DNA from: Bradyrhizobium manausense
Lineage (GTDB): Bacteria; Pseudomonadota; Alphaproteobacteria; Rhizobiales; Xanthobacteraceae
Assembly (NCBI RefSeq): GCF_018129685.1
Contig: NZ_JAFCLG010000001.1
Location: 1,116,001 to 1,180,000 of the forward strand
Direction of reading: 5' to 3'
Length of the DNA: 64,000 nucleotides
Shown: positions 8,367 through 17,391 of the stretch, one piece after another
How the letters are laid out: each line of letters starts with the position of its first letter
Numbering within the stretch: the stretch's first letter is position 1
Translations under genes and position numbers: made by a program
The notes under the pieces: generated by a model
Told to the model about the DNA's origin: nothing
The model's input: only the letters and a program-made list of their open reading frames with translations
Databases searched by the model: none

Positions 8367-9050
8367 TTAGACGTCCTCGGGATTGTCCACGTAGACAAGC
8401 CCGGCCTTCGCCAGCGCCTCGCGCATGCCGTACATGTCGAGGCCAAGCTCGCCCGACGCCAGACGCGCGCGCTTGCCGCCCTCATCGGCGCTGCGCTTCT
8501 TGGCCTTCTCGGCGACCTCAGCGGCGTAGCGCTTCGGGACCACGACGACGCCGTCGTCATCGGCGACGATGATGTCGCCGGGATCGACGTTGACGCCGGC
8601 ACAGACCACGGGGACGTTGACAGAGCCGAGCGTGGCCTTGACCGTCCCCTTGGCCGAGACCGCGCGCGACCACACCGGAAAGTTCATCTCGTGCAGCGCT
8701 TTGACGTCGCGGCAGCCGGCATCGATGATCAGCCCCTGCACGCCGCGCGCCTGAAGCGACGTCGCGAGCAGTTCGCCGAACATGCCATCGGTGTTGTCCG
8801 TGGTGCAGCCGACGACGAGGATGTCGCCCTTCCGGCACTGCTCGACGGCGACATGGATCATCCAGTTGTCGCCGGGTTGCGCCAGCACGGTGACGGCGGG
8901 TCCCGCAATCGACGCACCGGCCCAGACAGGCCGCAGATAAGGCTTCATCAGGCCGAGCCGGCCATAAGCCTCATGCACGGTCGAGACGCCGCAGTCCGCC
9001 ATCCCGGCCGGATTGGCACGCTTGATGTTGCGAACGACGACCGGCTTCAT
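8367..9050 (-). CDS. ligK: 4-carboxy-4-hydroxy-2-oxoadipate aldolase / oxaloacetate decarboxylase (RraA-like, LigK/GalC)
   Basis: 227 residues of the RraA-like class II aldolase family. Visible motifs are [29 protein letters not shown] (with the R-D pair that binds substrate and metal in this family) and [19 protein letters not shown]. LigK cleaves 4-carboxy-4-hydroxy-2-oxoadipate to pyruvate and oxaloacetate in the protocatechuate 4,5-cleavage and gallate pathways. The gene overlaps galB by 4 bases (ATGA), and galB makes this substrate, so the assignment is well supported by context. A second RraA-family gene at 55891-56610 is more distant and lacks such context. Confidence 0.85.
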   Translation of the reverse strand: MKPVVVRNIKRANPAGMADCGVSTVHEAYGRLGLMKPYLRPVWAGASIAGPAVTVLAQPGDNWMIHVAVEQCRKGDILVVGCTTDNTDGMFGELLATSLQARGVQGLIIDAGCRDVKALHEMNFPVWSRAVSAKGTVKATLGSVNVPVVCAGVNVDPGDIIVADDDGVVVVPKRYAAEVAEKAKKRSADEGGKRARLASGELGLDMYGMREALAKAGLVYVDNPEDV

Positions 9051-9760
9051 GCCAATTCCTCCGCAACCGTCGGGAACAGGCGCTGATAAGCCTCGCCATA
9101 GGTCATGGGCACGCCGGTGTTGCGGCTGCCCTGAATGCCGCGGTTGAGCGCGACGCGCTCGTAATAGCCCCAGAGATGCTTTTGCGCGGCGAGAATCTGG
9201 AACGCCTCATACTTCTCCTTCCAGACCTCGTCGATCTTGAGCAGCAAGTCCGGCTTGTAATTGCACTGCTCGGGCTGGTGCGGCTCGAATAGAAACACCG
9301 GCGGCGCCGAATATTTGTACTGCGCACCGGGCTTGTGGCCCATCGCCTGCGCGACCACGCGCGTCTCCTGCGCGAAATGCGCCGCATTCGGGTGATCGAA
9401 ATTATAGGGGTCTTCCAGCGCATGCGTCAGCACGAAGCTCGGATTGAGCTCGCGGTAGATGTCGACCATGCGGTCGAAATGCGCCTCGGTGAGCTTCAGC
9501 GGATAGTCGCCGCAGTCGAAGAACTCGATCTCGGCACCTAGCAGCTTGGCCGCCCGCTCGGCCTCGTCCTTGCGGCCGGCCTTGACCGATTCCAGCGTCG
9601 CGCCCTTTTCCTTCCAGGCGAACTGGCTTTCGCCGCGCTCGCCAAAGGACATGCAGACGATCTTCATGCGATAGCCTTTCTTCGCATGCAGCGCGATGGC
9701 GCCGCCGGCGCGCCAGACGAAATCGCCGGGATGGGCGGTGACCACGAGACCTGTTTTCAT
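9047..9760 (-). CDS. galB: 4-oxalomesaconate hydratase (PIG-L/LmbE family, GalB-like)
   Basis: 237 residues. The N-terminus [25 protein letters not shown] matches GalB-type members of the PIG-L deacetylase superfamily, where the usual HPDD zinc motif is altered to HPGD; the later [18 protein letters not shown] and [16 protein letters not shown] are also typical. GalB hydrates 4-oxalomesaconate to 4-carboxy-4-hydroxy-2-oxoadipate and does the same step as the unrelated LigJ. The stop overlaps the ligK start, and LigI-like lactonases that would make 4-oxalomesaconate are upstream in the operon. The changed zinc motif separates it from sugar deacetylases. Confidence 0.82.
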   Translation of the reverse strand: MKTGLVVTAHPGDFVWRAGGAIALHAKKGYRMKIVCMSFGERGESQFAWKEKGATLESVKAGRKDEAERAAKLLGAEIEFFDCGDYPLKLTEAHFDRMVDIYRELNPSFVLTHALEDPYNFDHPNAAHFAQETRVVAQAMGHKPGAQYKYSAPPVFLFEPHQPEQCNYKPDLLLKIDEVWKEKYEAFQILAAQKHLWGYYERVALNRGIQGSRNTGVPMTYGEAYQRLFPTVAEELA

Positions 9761-9826
9761 GGGAGTGCTCCCCTCTTTCGTTCGTAAACATCATAAGCTC
9801 CCCGCCACATGCCGGAAGCCAATTCG

Positions 9827-11128
9827 TCAAGCGACGGCAGCCGCTGGTTCCTCACCGTCGAGCACGCGCTTCAACCGCTCGCCATCGAGCGCGCCTTCCC
9901 ATTTGGCAATCGCGATGGTCGCAACCGCGTTCCCGATCAGATTGGTCGGCGTCAGTCCCTGCGACATCAAACGATGGATGCCGAGCACCAGCGCCACGCT
10001 GGTCACCGGAATTGTGCCGGTGGCCGACAGCGTTGCCGCCAGCACGACGAAGGCCGCACCCGCGATGCCCGCCGCGCCCTTGGAGGTCACGAGCAGGATC
10101 AGCAGCAGCTCGATCTGCTCGGCGAGGCCAAACGGCGTGTTGGTCGCCTGCGCCAGGAATACCGAGGCGGCGGCGAGATAGAGACAAGTGCCGTCGAGAT
10201 TGAAGGAATAGCCGGTCGGAATCACCAGCCCGACCACGCTCTTCTCGCATCCGGCCTTCTCCAGCTTGGTCAGCATTCGCGGCAGCACCGTCTCGGACGA
10301 TGTCGTGGCGATGCAGATCAGGAGCTCTTCCCAGATGTAGCGGATCAGCTTGAGCAGCGAGAAGCCGCAGAACCGCGCCACCGGGCCGAGCGCCACGACG
10401 ATGAAGATCAGGCAGGTCAGATAGAATCCGCCCAGAAGCTTGCCCAGCGAGGCCAGCGATCCGACGCCGAATTTGCCGACCGTGAACGCAATCGCGCCGA
10501 ACGCGCCGATCGGTGCCGCCCACATCACGAAGCCGACCACGGCGAACACCATCCTGGCCGCGATGTCGATCAGGCTGACCAGCGGCGCGGCGCGCTCGCC
10601 GAGCTGCACCAGCGCGAAGCCGCAGAGCACCGAGATGAACAGCACCTGGAGAATATTACCCTCGGCAAACGCGCCGATGAACGTCGCCGGCACGATGTTC
10701 ATCAGGAACGGCACGAAGCCGATCACGGCGGTCTGCTTGACATAGGGCTCGACCGCGCTGGCATTGATGCTGGCGGGGTCGATATTCATGCCGGCGCCGG
10801 GCTTGAGCAGATTCACCGCGATGAGACCGATGATCAGCGCGATCGTCGTCATGATCTCGAAATAGACGATCGCCTTGACCGCGACGCGCCCGACCCGCGC
10901 CATGTCGGCCATATGGGCGATGCCGTGCACGACGGTGCAGAAGATGATCGGCGCGATCAGCATCCGGATCGCTTTGATGAAGGCATCTCCCAGCGGTTGC
11001 ATCCTGGCGCCCGCCTCGGGACTGACGATCCCAAGCGCGATGCCGGCCGCCATGGCGATCAGCACCTGGATCCAGAGCTCCTTCCACCAGGCGCGTCCGC
11101 GCGGCTTGTCGATCGCCATTGCGGTCAT
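9827..11128 (-). CDS. dctA: C4-dicarboxylate:cation symporter DctA
   Basis: 433 residues of the DAACS family, with about eight transmembrane helices and two re-entrant loops. Diagnostic segments are IFCTVVHGIAHM, the serine-rich ATTSSETVLPRM loop, TGYSFNLDGTCLYLAAASVFLAQ and LTPTNLIGNAVATIAIAKWE. It should import C4-dicarboxylates or related aromatic-pathway acids across the inner membrane with protons or sodium. Its start overlaps the stop of the upstream lactonase by 4 bases, so it is part of the aromatic operon, unlike the stand-alone, DctB/DctD-controlled symbiotic dctA. The real substrate may therefore be a pathway acid, not succinate. Confidence 0.88.
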   Translation of the reverse strand: MTAMAIDKPRGRAWWKELWIQVLIAMAAGIALGIVSPEAGARMQPLGDAFIKAIRMLIAPIIFCTVVHGIAHMADMARVGRVAVKAIVYFEIMTTIALIIGLIAVNLLKPGAGMNIDPASINASAVEPYVKQTAVIGFVPFLMNIVPATFIGAFAEGNILQVLFISVLCGFALVQLGERAAPLVSLIDIAARMVFAVVGFVMWAAPIGAFGAIAFTVGKFGVGSLASLGKLLGGFYLTCLIFIVVALGPVARFCGFSLLKLIRYIWEELLICIATTSSETVLPRMLTKLEKAGCEKSVVGLVIPTGYSFNLDGTCLYLAAASVFLAQATNTPFGLAEQIELLLILLVTSKGAAGIAGAAFVVLAATLSATGTIPVTSVALVLGIHRLMSQGLTPTNLIGNAVATIAIAKWEGALDGERLKRVLDGEEPAAAVA

Positions 11129-12009
11129 CTATCGAACCCGAACAGGCGCGCGGGATTGTCGACCAGGATTTTCTGCTGATACTCCGCCTCCGGCGCGAAC
11201 AGCGGGATCAGATCGACGAGGTCGCCGTCATTCGGCATCACCTTGACGTTGGGATGCGGCCAGTCGGTGCCCCAGATGACGCGATCAGGCGCGGTCTCGA
11301 CGATTTTGCGCGCGAACGGCACCGCGTCGGTGAAGGGCGGTCCGGCCGAGGAGACGCGCTCCGAACCGCAGATCTTGACCCAGCACTTCTCATCGCGCTG
11401 CATCAGCTCGATCAGGATCCTGAATGGAAGCTGGTCAAGCCCCTCCGAGGCCTTGACCCGTCCCATATGGTCGATGGTGTAGCTGACCGGCAGCCTCGTC
11501 AGCATGTCGGCATATTCAGGCAGGTCGATCGCATCGAAATGCAGATCGACGTGCCAGCCAAGCGGTGCGACCATCGCGACGATGCGGTTGAACACGCGCT
11601 TGTCGGGCACGCCGCCGAGATGGCGGACGAAATTGAAGCGGCAACCGCGGAAGCCACCCTCGTGCAGCACGCCAAGCCCCTGCTCGGTGATGGTGTCGTC
11701 GATATTGGCGACCGCGCGATAGGCCCCATTGTTCTGCGCGATGGCGTCGAGCGCCACCGTGTTGTCAACGCCGTGCACGCTAGCATTGACGATGACCGCG
11801 CGCTCGACGCCCAGCTTGGCGTGCAGCGCCTTAAAGTCTTCCAGCGGCGCGTCCGGCGGCGTGTAGGAGCGGTCGGGCGCGTAAGGATATTTCGCGCCGG
11901 GGCCGAAGATGTGGCAATGCGCGTCGCAGGACCGCCTGGGCAGCTTGAACTTCGGCGTGCGCGTGTTCGGGTCCGGCGGCGGAATGGTCGGCGTGTACAT
12001 CATGGTCAT
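11125..12009 (-). CDS. ligI: 2-pyrone-4,6-dicarboxylate lactonase-like amidohydrolase (LigI family)
   Basis: 294 residues of the amidohydrolase_2 family. SCDAHCHIFGPGAKYPYAPDRSY holds the HxH metal or substrate site; VIVNASVHGVDN, GCRFNFVRHLGG, YTIDHMGRV and DRVIWGTDWPHPNVK (with the catalytic aspartate) complete the LigI pattern. LigI hydrolyses 2-pyrone-4,6-dicarboxylate to 4-oxalomesaconate, which is the substrate of GalB encoded two genes downstream. The ATG at 12009 shares its last base with the stop of the upstream paralogue (TGATG); ATGs at 12003 and 12000 are alternatives. Two very similar lactonase genes in tandem are noteworthy. Confidence 0.82.
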   Translation of the reverse strand: MTMMYTPTIPPPDPNTRTPKFKLPRRSCDAHCHIFGPGAKYPYAPDRSYTPPDAPLEDFKALHAKLGVERAVIVNASVHGVDNTVALDAIAQNNGAYRAVANIDDTITEQGLGVLHEGGFRGCRFNFVRHLGGVPDKRVFNRIVAMVAPLGWHVDLHFDAIDLPEYADMLTRLPVSYTIDHMGRVKASEGLDQLPFRILIELMQRDEKCWVKICGSERVSSAGPPFTDAVPFARKIVETAPDRVIWGTDWPHPNVKVMPNDGDLVDLIPLFAPEAEYQQKILVDNPARLFGFDR

Positions 12010-12968
12010 CAACCGAACCTGAAAAGGCGCGCGGGATTGTCGACCAGCAGCTTCTGCCGGATCGCCTCGTCCGGCGCATAAAGCGGGATCAGATCGACGA
12101 TCTCGCCATCATTGGGCATGATCTTGACGTTGGGATGTGGCCAGTCGGTGCCCCAGATGACGCGATCGGGCGCATTGTCGATCAGCGCCCTCGCAAACGG
12201 CACCGCATCGTGGAACGGCTTGCCTGCGGCCGAGGCACGTTCAAGGCCGGTGATCTTCACCCAGCACTTCTCGTCCTTCTTCTGGAGGTCGAGCAGCGCA
12301 GTAAAGCCGGAATCGTCGAGACCCTTCCCCGCCTGCACCGTGCCCATGTGATCGATTACATAGGGTGTCGGCAGCGCCGTGAGAATTGGCGCGAACTCGG
12401 CGATGGTGCCCGGCTCGAAATAGACGTCGATATGCCAGCCGAGCTCAGCGACGCGGTGGACGATGCGCTGGAACTTGGCCATGTCGCCGACGCCGCCGAG
12501 GCGCTTGAGGAACGCAAAACGGCAACCGCAAATGCCGCCCTTGTCGAGCGCCGAAAGCTCCTTCTCGGTCATCTCGTCGTTGACATTGGCGATGCCCTTA
12601 TAGGCGCCCTCGCTCTGGGCGATGGCATCGGTCACGACGCGATTGTCGGTGCCATGCACCGTGGCATTGACGATCACGCAGCGCTCGACGCCGATCTTCT
12701 CGTGCACGCTGCGGAAGGTCTCCAGCGGCGCATCGGCCGTGTTGTATGGCCGCCTTTCGGAGAACGGATAGCGCGACGCGGGTCCAAAGATGTGGGTGTG
12801 ACTGTCGCAGGATCTCGGCGGCAGCTTGAGCGACGGCGTCCTGGGATTGGGATCCGGCGGGTCGATCGTCGGGATCGACTTCGATTCCGCTGCCTGCCCG
12901 CGCGCCTCGCCCGCGAGCGCAGCGCCGGTCAGTCCGGTGAAGAGACGCAAGCACTCCCGCCTGTTCAT
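12009..12968 (-). CDS. LigI-like lactonase paralogue with a twin-arginine-type signal sequence
   Basis: 319 residues from the ATG at 12968. The mature part parallels the next gene closely: SCDSHTHIFGPASRYPF, VIVNATVHGTDN, YVIDHMGTV and DRVIWGTDWPHPNVK. In front of it lies MNRRECLRLFTGLTGAALAG, an RR-x-x-x-L twin-arginine signal followed by a hydrophobic core and an Ala-rich cleavage region. Export of a lactonase of this family would be unusual because known LigI is cytoplasmic. The TetR stop is 74 bases upstream, so it belongs to the same operon. It may act on a different lactone or in the periplasm; the frame stays open to 13046 but that extension loses the signal-like start. Confidence 0.72.
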   Translation of the reverse strand: MNRRECLRLFTGLTGAALAGEARGQAAESKSIPTIDPPDPNPRTPSLKLPPRSCDSHTHIFGPASRYPFSERRPYNTADAPLETFRSVHEKIGVERCVIVNATVHGTDNRVVTDAIAQSEGAYKGIANVNDEMTEKELSALDKGGICGCRFAFLKRLGGVGDMAKFQRIVHRVAELGWHIDVYFEPGTIAEFAPILTALPTPYVIDHMGTVQAGKGLDDSGFTALLDLQKKDEKCWVKITGLERASAAGKPFHDAVPFARALIDNAPDRVIWGTDWPHPNVKIMPNDGEIVDLIPLYAPDEAIRQKLLVDNPARLFRFG

Positions 12969-13042
12969 GTCCTCAAACACCCCGTTACATGTCCGCTTGC
13001 GAGCGAAAGCGCTGTGACGCGCCTCCTCTCGGGCGATTTCTT

Positions 13043-13753
13043 TCAAGTCTTGCTGCTGGCAACCGCGCGCCGTCGTGCGGGCGCGGCCTGATCCAGAGCC
13101 GGCGCCTGGAACGCGGCCACGGTTGCCTGCACCAATTGCTCGATCGCATTGGCGGGATCGCCACCGTCGGCCTCACCGCGCGAGAGGCGCGAGACCCGAT
13201 CCGGCGTCACCAGCGAATAATAGAGTGCGCCGAGCAGGAAGTGGCTGCGCCAGACGATGTCGGTGCGCGGAATGTGCGGCAGACTGTCGTGGATCGCATC
13301 GATGAAGGCGTGGCTGGTATCGTCAAACGTCTGCGCGATGATTTTTCGCGCGACCTCGTTACCCTCGGCCGACATCACGGCACGCAGCCGCGTGAAGCGC
13401 GCCCCGCCCCCGGCGAGATCGCTGCCCGAGGTGAAGGCCGGCACCACATAGGCGCGCACGATGGCTTCCAGCCGGTCATGGAGATCGCGCACCCGCCTGG
13501 CGGCGGCGAGCAGCTCGGAACGGCGAAGATTCATCGGGCCGCAATGGCGCCGGTAGATCTCCAGCAGCAGGCCGTCCTTGGTCTTGAAATGATAGGTCAC
13601 GCTGCCGGGATTGGCCCCGGCAGCCTGCGCGATATCGCGCACCGAGACGGCATTGAAGCCGTTGGTGGCGAACAGTTCCTCCGCCGCGGCGAGGATCGCC
13701 TCGCGCATGTTCGGCTTGCGGGCCGTTTCCTTGCTGGTGGGCTTGCGTACCAT
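13043..13753 (-). CDS. TetR/AcrR family transcriptional regulator
   Basis: 236 residues. The N-terminal helix-turn-helix is clear: MREAILAAAEELFATNGF followed by VSVRDIAQAAGANPGSVTYHF and KDGLLLEIY. The C-terminal ligand-binding region is all-helical with a TetR_C-like FLLGALYYSL segment. It is the first gene of the aromatic operon. A 7-bp inverted repeat (TTTGTAC-N4-GTACAAA at 13758-13775) lies directly before the ATG, so it probably represses its own operon until an aromatic intermediate binds. The longer open frame to 13879 runs through this operator and is unlikely. The predicted -10 lies so close to the ATG that the mRNA may be nearly leaderless; Met at 13708 is an alternative start. Confidence 0.85.
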   Translation of the reverse strand: MVRKPTSKETARKPNMREAILAAAEELFATNGFNAVSVRDIAQAAGANPGSVTYHFKTKDGLLLEIYRRHCGPMNLRRSELLAAARRVRDLHDRLEAIVRAYVVPAFTSGSDLAGGGARFTRLRAVMSAEGNEVARKIIAQTFDDTSHAFIDAIHDSLPHIPRTDIVWRSHFLLGALYYSLVTPDRVSRLSRGEADGGDPANAIEQLVQATVAAFQAPALDQAAPARRRAVASSKT

Positions 13754-13756
13754 GTG

Positions 13757-13796
13757 ATTTGTACTATCGTACAAAAGATCAGGTCTCGTCAACAAA
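13757..13796 (-). promoter_or_regulatory. Promoter and operator of the tetR-ligI-dctA-galB-ligK operon
   Basis: On the minus strand, TTGACG (13787-13792) and CGATAG (13764-13769) form a -35/-10 pair with a 17-bp spacer. The inverted repeat TTTGTAC-TATC-GTACAAA (13758-13775) covers the -10. The 40-bp block is identical at 35 of 40 positions to 33735-33774 in front of the VOC dioxygenase gene. Confidence 0.7.
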
Positions 13797-13862
13797 AACC
13801 ATGGGCAGCGTCCGGAAGCAGCCATCCGCGCGGATGCGAATGCCCCCAGGGAGTGCTGAAAT

Positions 13863-14843
13863 ATGCCGGGTCTCAACAAGAAGATCGGCGCTTTGATGCT
13901 GAGCGCCGGTCTGCTGCTGGCGGGCCATGTCGCGCAGGCCGCCGACGCCTATCCGAGCAAGCCGGTCCACATCCTTGTGCCTTACGCGGCCGGCGGCGCG
14001 GTCGACGTACTCGCCCGCACGCTCGGCCAGGCCCTCGCAAAAACCTGGGGCCAGCAGCCCGTGATCGACAACCGCCCCGGCGCCGGCGGCATCGTTGCCT
14101 CGCAGGCCCTGACACAAGCCGCGCCCGATGGCTACACCCTGATCCTGGTCGCGAGCGGCCATCCGCTCAATCAATTCATCTATCCGAGCATGCCCTACGA
14201 TACCTTCAGGGATTTCACCGCGATCAGCGAAGTTGCGTCCTCGCCGCTGGCGATCGTGGTGGCGAAGGACAGCCCTTACAAGACGCTGAGTGATCTCTTC
14301 ACCGCTGCCAAGAAGGAGCCGGACAAGCTCTCCTACGGCATGTCCGGCAATGGCACCTCGGCGCATCTCGCCGGCGAGCTTCTGAAATACATGTCGGGCA
14401 CCAAGATCGTCGCGATCCCCTACAAGGGTGGCGCGCCGGCACTGACCGCGGTGATATCGGGCGAGATCCCGCTCAGCATCAATCCGCTCGCGGAAGCGAT
14501 CGGCCAGCTCGAAGGCGGCCCGGTGCGCGCGCTCGCGGTGACATCGGCCGAGCGCTCCAAGGCGTTGCCCGATGTGCCGACGGTCGCTGAATCAGGTGTC
14601 CCCGGCTACGACGTTTCGGTCTGGTGGGGCGTGCTGGGACCTGCGAAAATGCCGCCGGAGATCGTCGCAAAGCTTGAGACCGATCTGAAAGCGGCGCTCC
14701 AAGATGCGAACGTGCTGTCAACGCTCAACAAGGTCGGCGCAGCAGCGGTCGGCTCCTCCGCCAAGGATTTTGATGCCTACATGCACGCCGAGGCAACCAA
14801 ATGGGAGCCGGTGCTGAAGGCTGCCGACATCCGCGCGCAGTGA
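13863..14843 (+). CDS. Bug-family tripartite tricarboxylate transporter substrate-binding protein (TctC-like)
   Basis: 326 residues with an N-terminal Sec signal (KKIGALMLSAGLLLAGHVAQA) and typical Bug motifs: YPSKPVHILVPYAAGGAVDVLAR, NRPGAGGIVASQAL and APDGYTLILVASG. These periplasmic receptors bind carboxylated ligands through water-mediated carboxylate contacts. No TctA or TctB membrane genes lie nearby, which is common for Bug proteins. It is transcribed away from the tetR operon, with 109 bp between the two ATGs, and GGGAG precedes its start, so it may share the TetR control and bind the aromatic acid or dicarboxylate used by that operon. Confidence 0.85.
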   Translation: MPGLNKKIGALMLSAGLLLAGHVAQAADAYPSKPVHILVPYAAGGAVDVLARTLGQALAKTWGQQPVIDNRPGAGGIVASQALTQAAPDGYTLILVASGHPLNQFIYPSMPYDTFRDFTAISEVASSPLAIVVAKDSPYKTLSDLFTAAKKEPDKLSYGMSGNGTSAHLAGELLKYMSGTKIVAIPYKGGAPALTAVISGEIPLSINPLAEAIGQLEGGPVRALAVTSAERSKALPDVPTVAESGVPGYDVSVWWGVLGPAKMPPEIVAKLETDLKAALQDANVLSTLNKVGAAAVGSSAKDFDAYMHAEATKWEPVLKAADIRAQ

Positions 14844-14865
14844 GGAGGGCTTTTTACACGCGAAC

Positions 14866-16008
14866 TCAGTTGCGGGCGCGTGCGCGCATCTTTTCCGGTG
14901 CGGCTCGCTGCGTAAACTCGGTCTCGTCGGCTCCTGCCTGCGGGATCAGGATCGCGCGTTCGCGCGGCAGGGCTTCCGGCATCTCGTCGCGGATGAAGGC
15001 AATCAGTCTCTCCCGCATCTCGCAGCGCAGGTCCCAGGACTGCGGCGCATTGCGCGCGCTGACCAGCGCACGCAGCTCGATGGTGCGCGCATCCGCGTCG
15101 ATCACCTGGAGATTGACGACCGCGCCGTCCCACAGTTTCGACTCCTTCACCGCGCCCTCCAGCCAGCGTCGGATGCGCGGCACGTCGGCGCGATAATCGA
15201 CATGGAGCGCGATCACACCGATCAGGGACGCTGTGTCGCGGGTCCAGTTCTGGAACGGCTTTTCGATGAAGTAGGACAGCGGCACCACCATGCGGCGCCA
15301 GTCCCACAGCCGGATCACGACATAGGTCGCGGCGATGTCCTCGACCCAGCCCCATTCGTTCTCGATGATGACGGCATCCTCGATCCGGATCGGCTGGGTG
15401 ATGGCGATCTGCAGGCCCGCAATCAGATTGCTGAGCAGCGGCCGGGCGGCAAGACCGACGATGATACCGGCGGCACCGGCGGAGGCAAACAGGCTGACGC
15501 CATATTGCCTGACCGAGTCGAATGTCATCAACGCGGTCGACACCGTGATGATGGCGATGATGATGTCGATCACACGCTTGAAGACGCGGACCTGGGTGAC
15601 ATGCTTGCGCGCGACGAAATTCTCGGTGACATCGCGAAAGTTCAGCAAATAACGCGCCGCGCTCATGTCGACGATCCGGATCGAGATCCAGCCGATCAGC
15701 GCGATGAAGGCGACGACGAACAGGCTCGTCAGCGGCGTTCGAAAGGCATCATCCAGCGGCGCGAGCGGTAACACCAATGCAACGCCGGCCAGACACAGCG
15801 CCAGCTGCGCCGGTCCGGACGTTCGCTCGATGAACACGCTCAGCAGGGGAAGCCGGGTTCCGAATGTGCGATTGAGCAGCCAGACGGCGAGCCGATAGAA
15901 GGCCAGCGCAAGCAGGATCGCCCCGGCGACGAGGCCCAGACCAACGATCCACGACGGTATCCACCCGAACATCGTCTCGATGTCGGCCATGAGAGCCTGT
16001 TTGTTCAT
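14866..16008 (-). CDS. MscS-family mechanosensitive ion channel
   Basis: 380 residues. Four hydrophobic segments come first (about residues 15-40, 68-85, 90-112 and 148-165), followed by the pore-lining helix and beta domain hallmark SLFASAGAAGIIVGLAARPLLSNLIAGLQIAITQPIRIEDAV. VPLSYFIEKPFQNWTR and a hydrophilic C-terminal alpha-beta region follow. The protein should open on membrane tension to release solutes after hypo-osmotic shock. It is longer than E. coli MscS because of extra N-terminal helices. The gene is convergent with the Bug gene, with only 22 bp between their ends, and stands alone. Confidence 0.88.
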   Translation of the reverse strand: MNKQALMADIETMFGWIPSWIVGLGLVAGAILLALAFYRLAVWLLNRTFGTRLPLLSVFIERTSGPAQLALCLAGVALVLPLAPLDDAFRTPLTSLFVVAFIALIGWISIRIVDMSAARYLLNFRDVTENFVARKHVTQVRVFKRVIDIIIAIITVSTALMTFDSVRQYGVSLFASAGAAGIIVGLAARPLLSNLIAGLQIAITQPIRIEDAVIIENEWGWVEDIAATYVVIRLWDWRRMVVPLSYFIEKPFQNWTRDTASLIGVIALHVDYRADVPRIRRWLEGAVKESKLWDGAVVNLQVIDADARTIELRALVSARNAPQSWDLRCEMRERLIAFIRDEMPEALPRERAILIPQAGADETEFTQRAAPEKMRARARN

Positions 16009-16133
16009 TCATGTCCCCGGCATTGCATTCGCACCCTGCCAACTCATTCCCGCGCGCTTCGCTCCCCTCGTCTGGTGCAACGCAGCATTCCGCTGGTGCA
16101 ACCGTCGGCGGATTGCGCTAGTTTGAGGCACTC

Positions 16134-17387
16134 ATGACCAGACGAACGGGCAGCGCCGATCTTCCTCTCCACACCGGGCGGGTTCCGCCGTGGCTCGCGA
16201 GCCGTATGGCGTCGCTCGGCGCGATCGTGACGCAGGCGATCGTGCTTCACTATGGACGCGATGCCTTCATGCAGCGGCTGTCGCATCCGTTCTGGTTCCA
16301 GTCGTTCGGCGCCGTGATGGGGATGGACTGGCACTCGTCGGGCATTACCACGTCCGTGATCGGCGCGCTGAAGCGCGGGCTCGGTCCGCTGCAGGACGAG
16401 CTCGGCATCTATGTCTGCGGCGGCCGCGGCCAGCATTCGCGCAAGACACCGGACGAGCTGATGCAGCTCGGGAATCGCGTCGGTTTTGACGGCGCGAAGT
16501 TGACGCGCGCCAGCCGCCTTGTTGCAAAGGTCGACAGCGCCGCCGTGCAGGACGGCTTTGATCTCTACCTCCACGGCTTCTTCGTCACCGCGGACGGCAA
16601 GTGGACAGTGGTGCAGCAGGGCATGAACGGCGACAAGCGTCAGGCCCGCCGCTATCACTGGCATTCCGAGTCGCTGAAGAGTTTTGTCGAGGCGCCGCAC
16701 AGCGCGATCGACGGCCCGCAGCAGGGCGAGATCGTCAATCTCACCGACCAGCGCGCCGACGTCTCGCGCACGGCGCAACTCGAGTTGCTCTCGGACCTCG
16801 GCCCCGACCGCATCCTCGCCGAGTTCGAGCGGCTCAACGGGACTGCGGGCGAACCCGCGCAAGCCATGCTGCCGCATCTGATCATGCCCGCGCATCATGA
16901 CGTCCGGCCGAAAGACGTGTTCGCGCGCCGCCTGCACGGCACACTGGCCGCCGCCGCCGAACGCGGCCCGGTCGATTTTCCGGAGCTGCTGCTGACGCCC
17001 GGCGTCGGGGCACGCACCGTGCGCTCGCTCGCGATGGTCGCGGAGGTCGTACACGGGGCGCCGTACCGCTTCAAGGATCCGGCGCGCTTCTCGCTCGCCC
17101 ATGGCGGCAAGGATCGGCATCCCTATCCCGTTCCGATCAAGGTCTATGACGAGACCATTCGCGTCCTGAAGGGCGCGATCCAGAACGCCAGACTCGGACG
17201 CGACGAAGAGATGCAGGCGATCAAGCGCCTCGACGACCAGGCGCGGCGGCTCGAGCGCACCGCGCAAGGGCCTTCAGTGGAATCGTTCATTGAGACCGAA
17301 CGTGCCGCATCTCCGGACCTCGACGGCCGTTCGGTGTTCGGCTGGGAACGCGATCTCATTGCGTCGAAGAAGCTGACGGGATCCTGA
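16134..17387 (+). CDS. DUF763 domain-containing protein
   Basis: 417 residues. SADLPLHTGRVPPWLASRM, GMDWHSSGITTSVIGALKRGL, the YVCGGRGQHSRKTPDEL stretch and RRYHWHSESLKSFVEAPHSAI match the DUF763 family, for which I know no biochemical function. The length is normal, there are no transmembrane segments or signal peptide, and many conserved histidines, cysteines and arginines suggest a nucleic-acid or nucleotide role, but this is a guess. The gene is monocistronic between the divergent mscS-like gene and a convergent small gene. Confidence 0.8.
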   Translation: MTRRTGSADLPLHTGRVPPWLASRMASLGAIVTQAIVLHYGRDAFMQRLSHPFWFQSFGAVMGMDWHSSGITTSVIGALKRGLGPLQDELGIYVCGGRGQHSRKTPDELMQLGNRVGFDGAKLTRASRLVAKVDSAAVQDGFDLYLHGFFVTADGKWTVVQQGMNGDKRQARRYHWHSESLKSFVEAPHSAIDGPQQGEIVNLTDQRADVSRTAQLELLSDLGPDRILAEFERLNGTAGEPAQAMLPHLIMPAHHDVRPKDVFARRLHGTLAAAAERGPVDFPELLLTPGVGARTVRSLAMVAEVVHGAPYRFKDPARFSLAHGGKDRHPYPVPIKVYDETIRVLKGAIQNARLGRDEEMQAIKRLDDQARRLERTAQGPSVESFIETERAASPDLDGRSVFGWERDLIASKKLTGS

Positions 17388-17391
17388 TCCC

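Noticed and set aside
9809-11179. Long plus-strand open frame opposite dctA
   Set aside because: The protein is almost only Arg, Asp, His, Gln and Glu, a shadow of the dctA membrane helices on the other strand.
16070-16105. Direct repeat TGGTGCAAC upstream of the DUF763 gene
   Set aside because: Only two short copies about 20 bp apart; too little to call a regulatory site.
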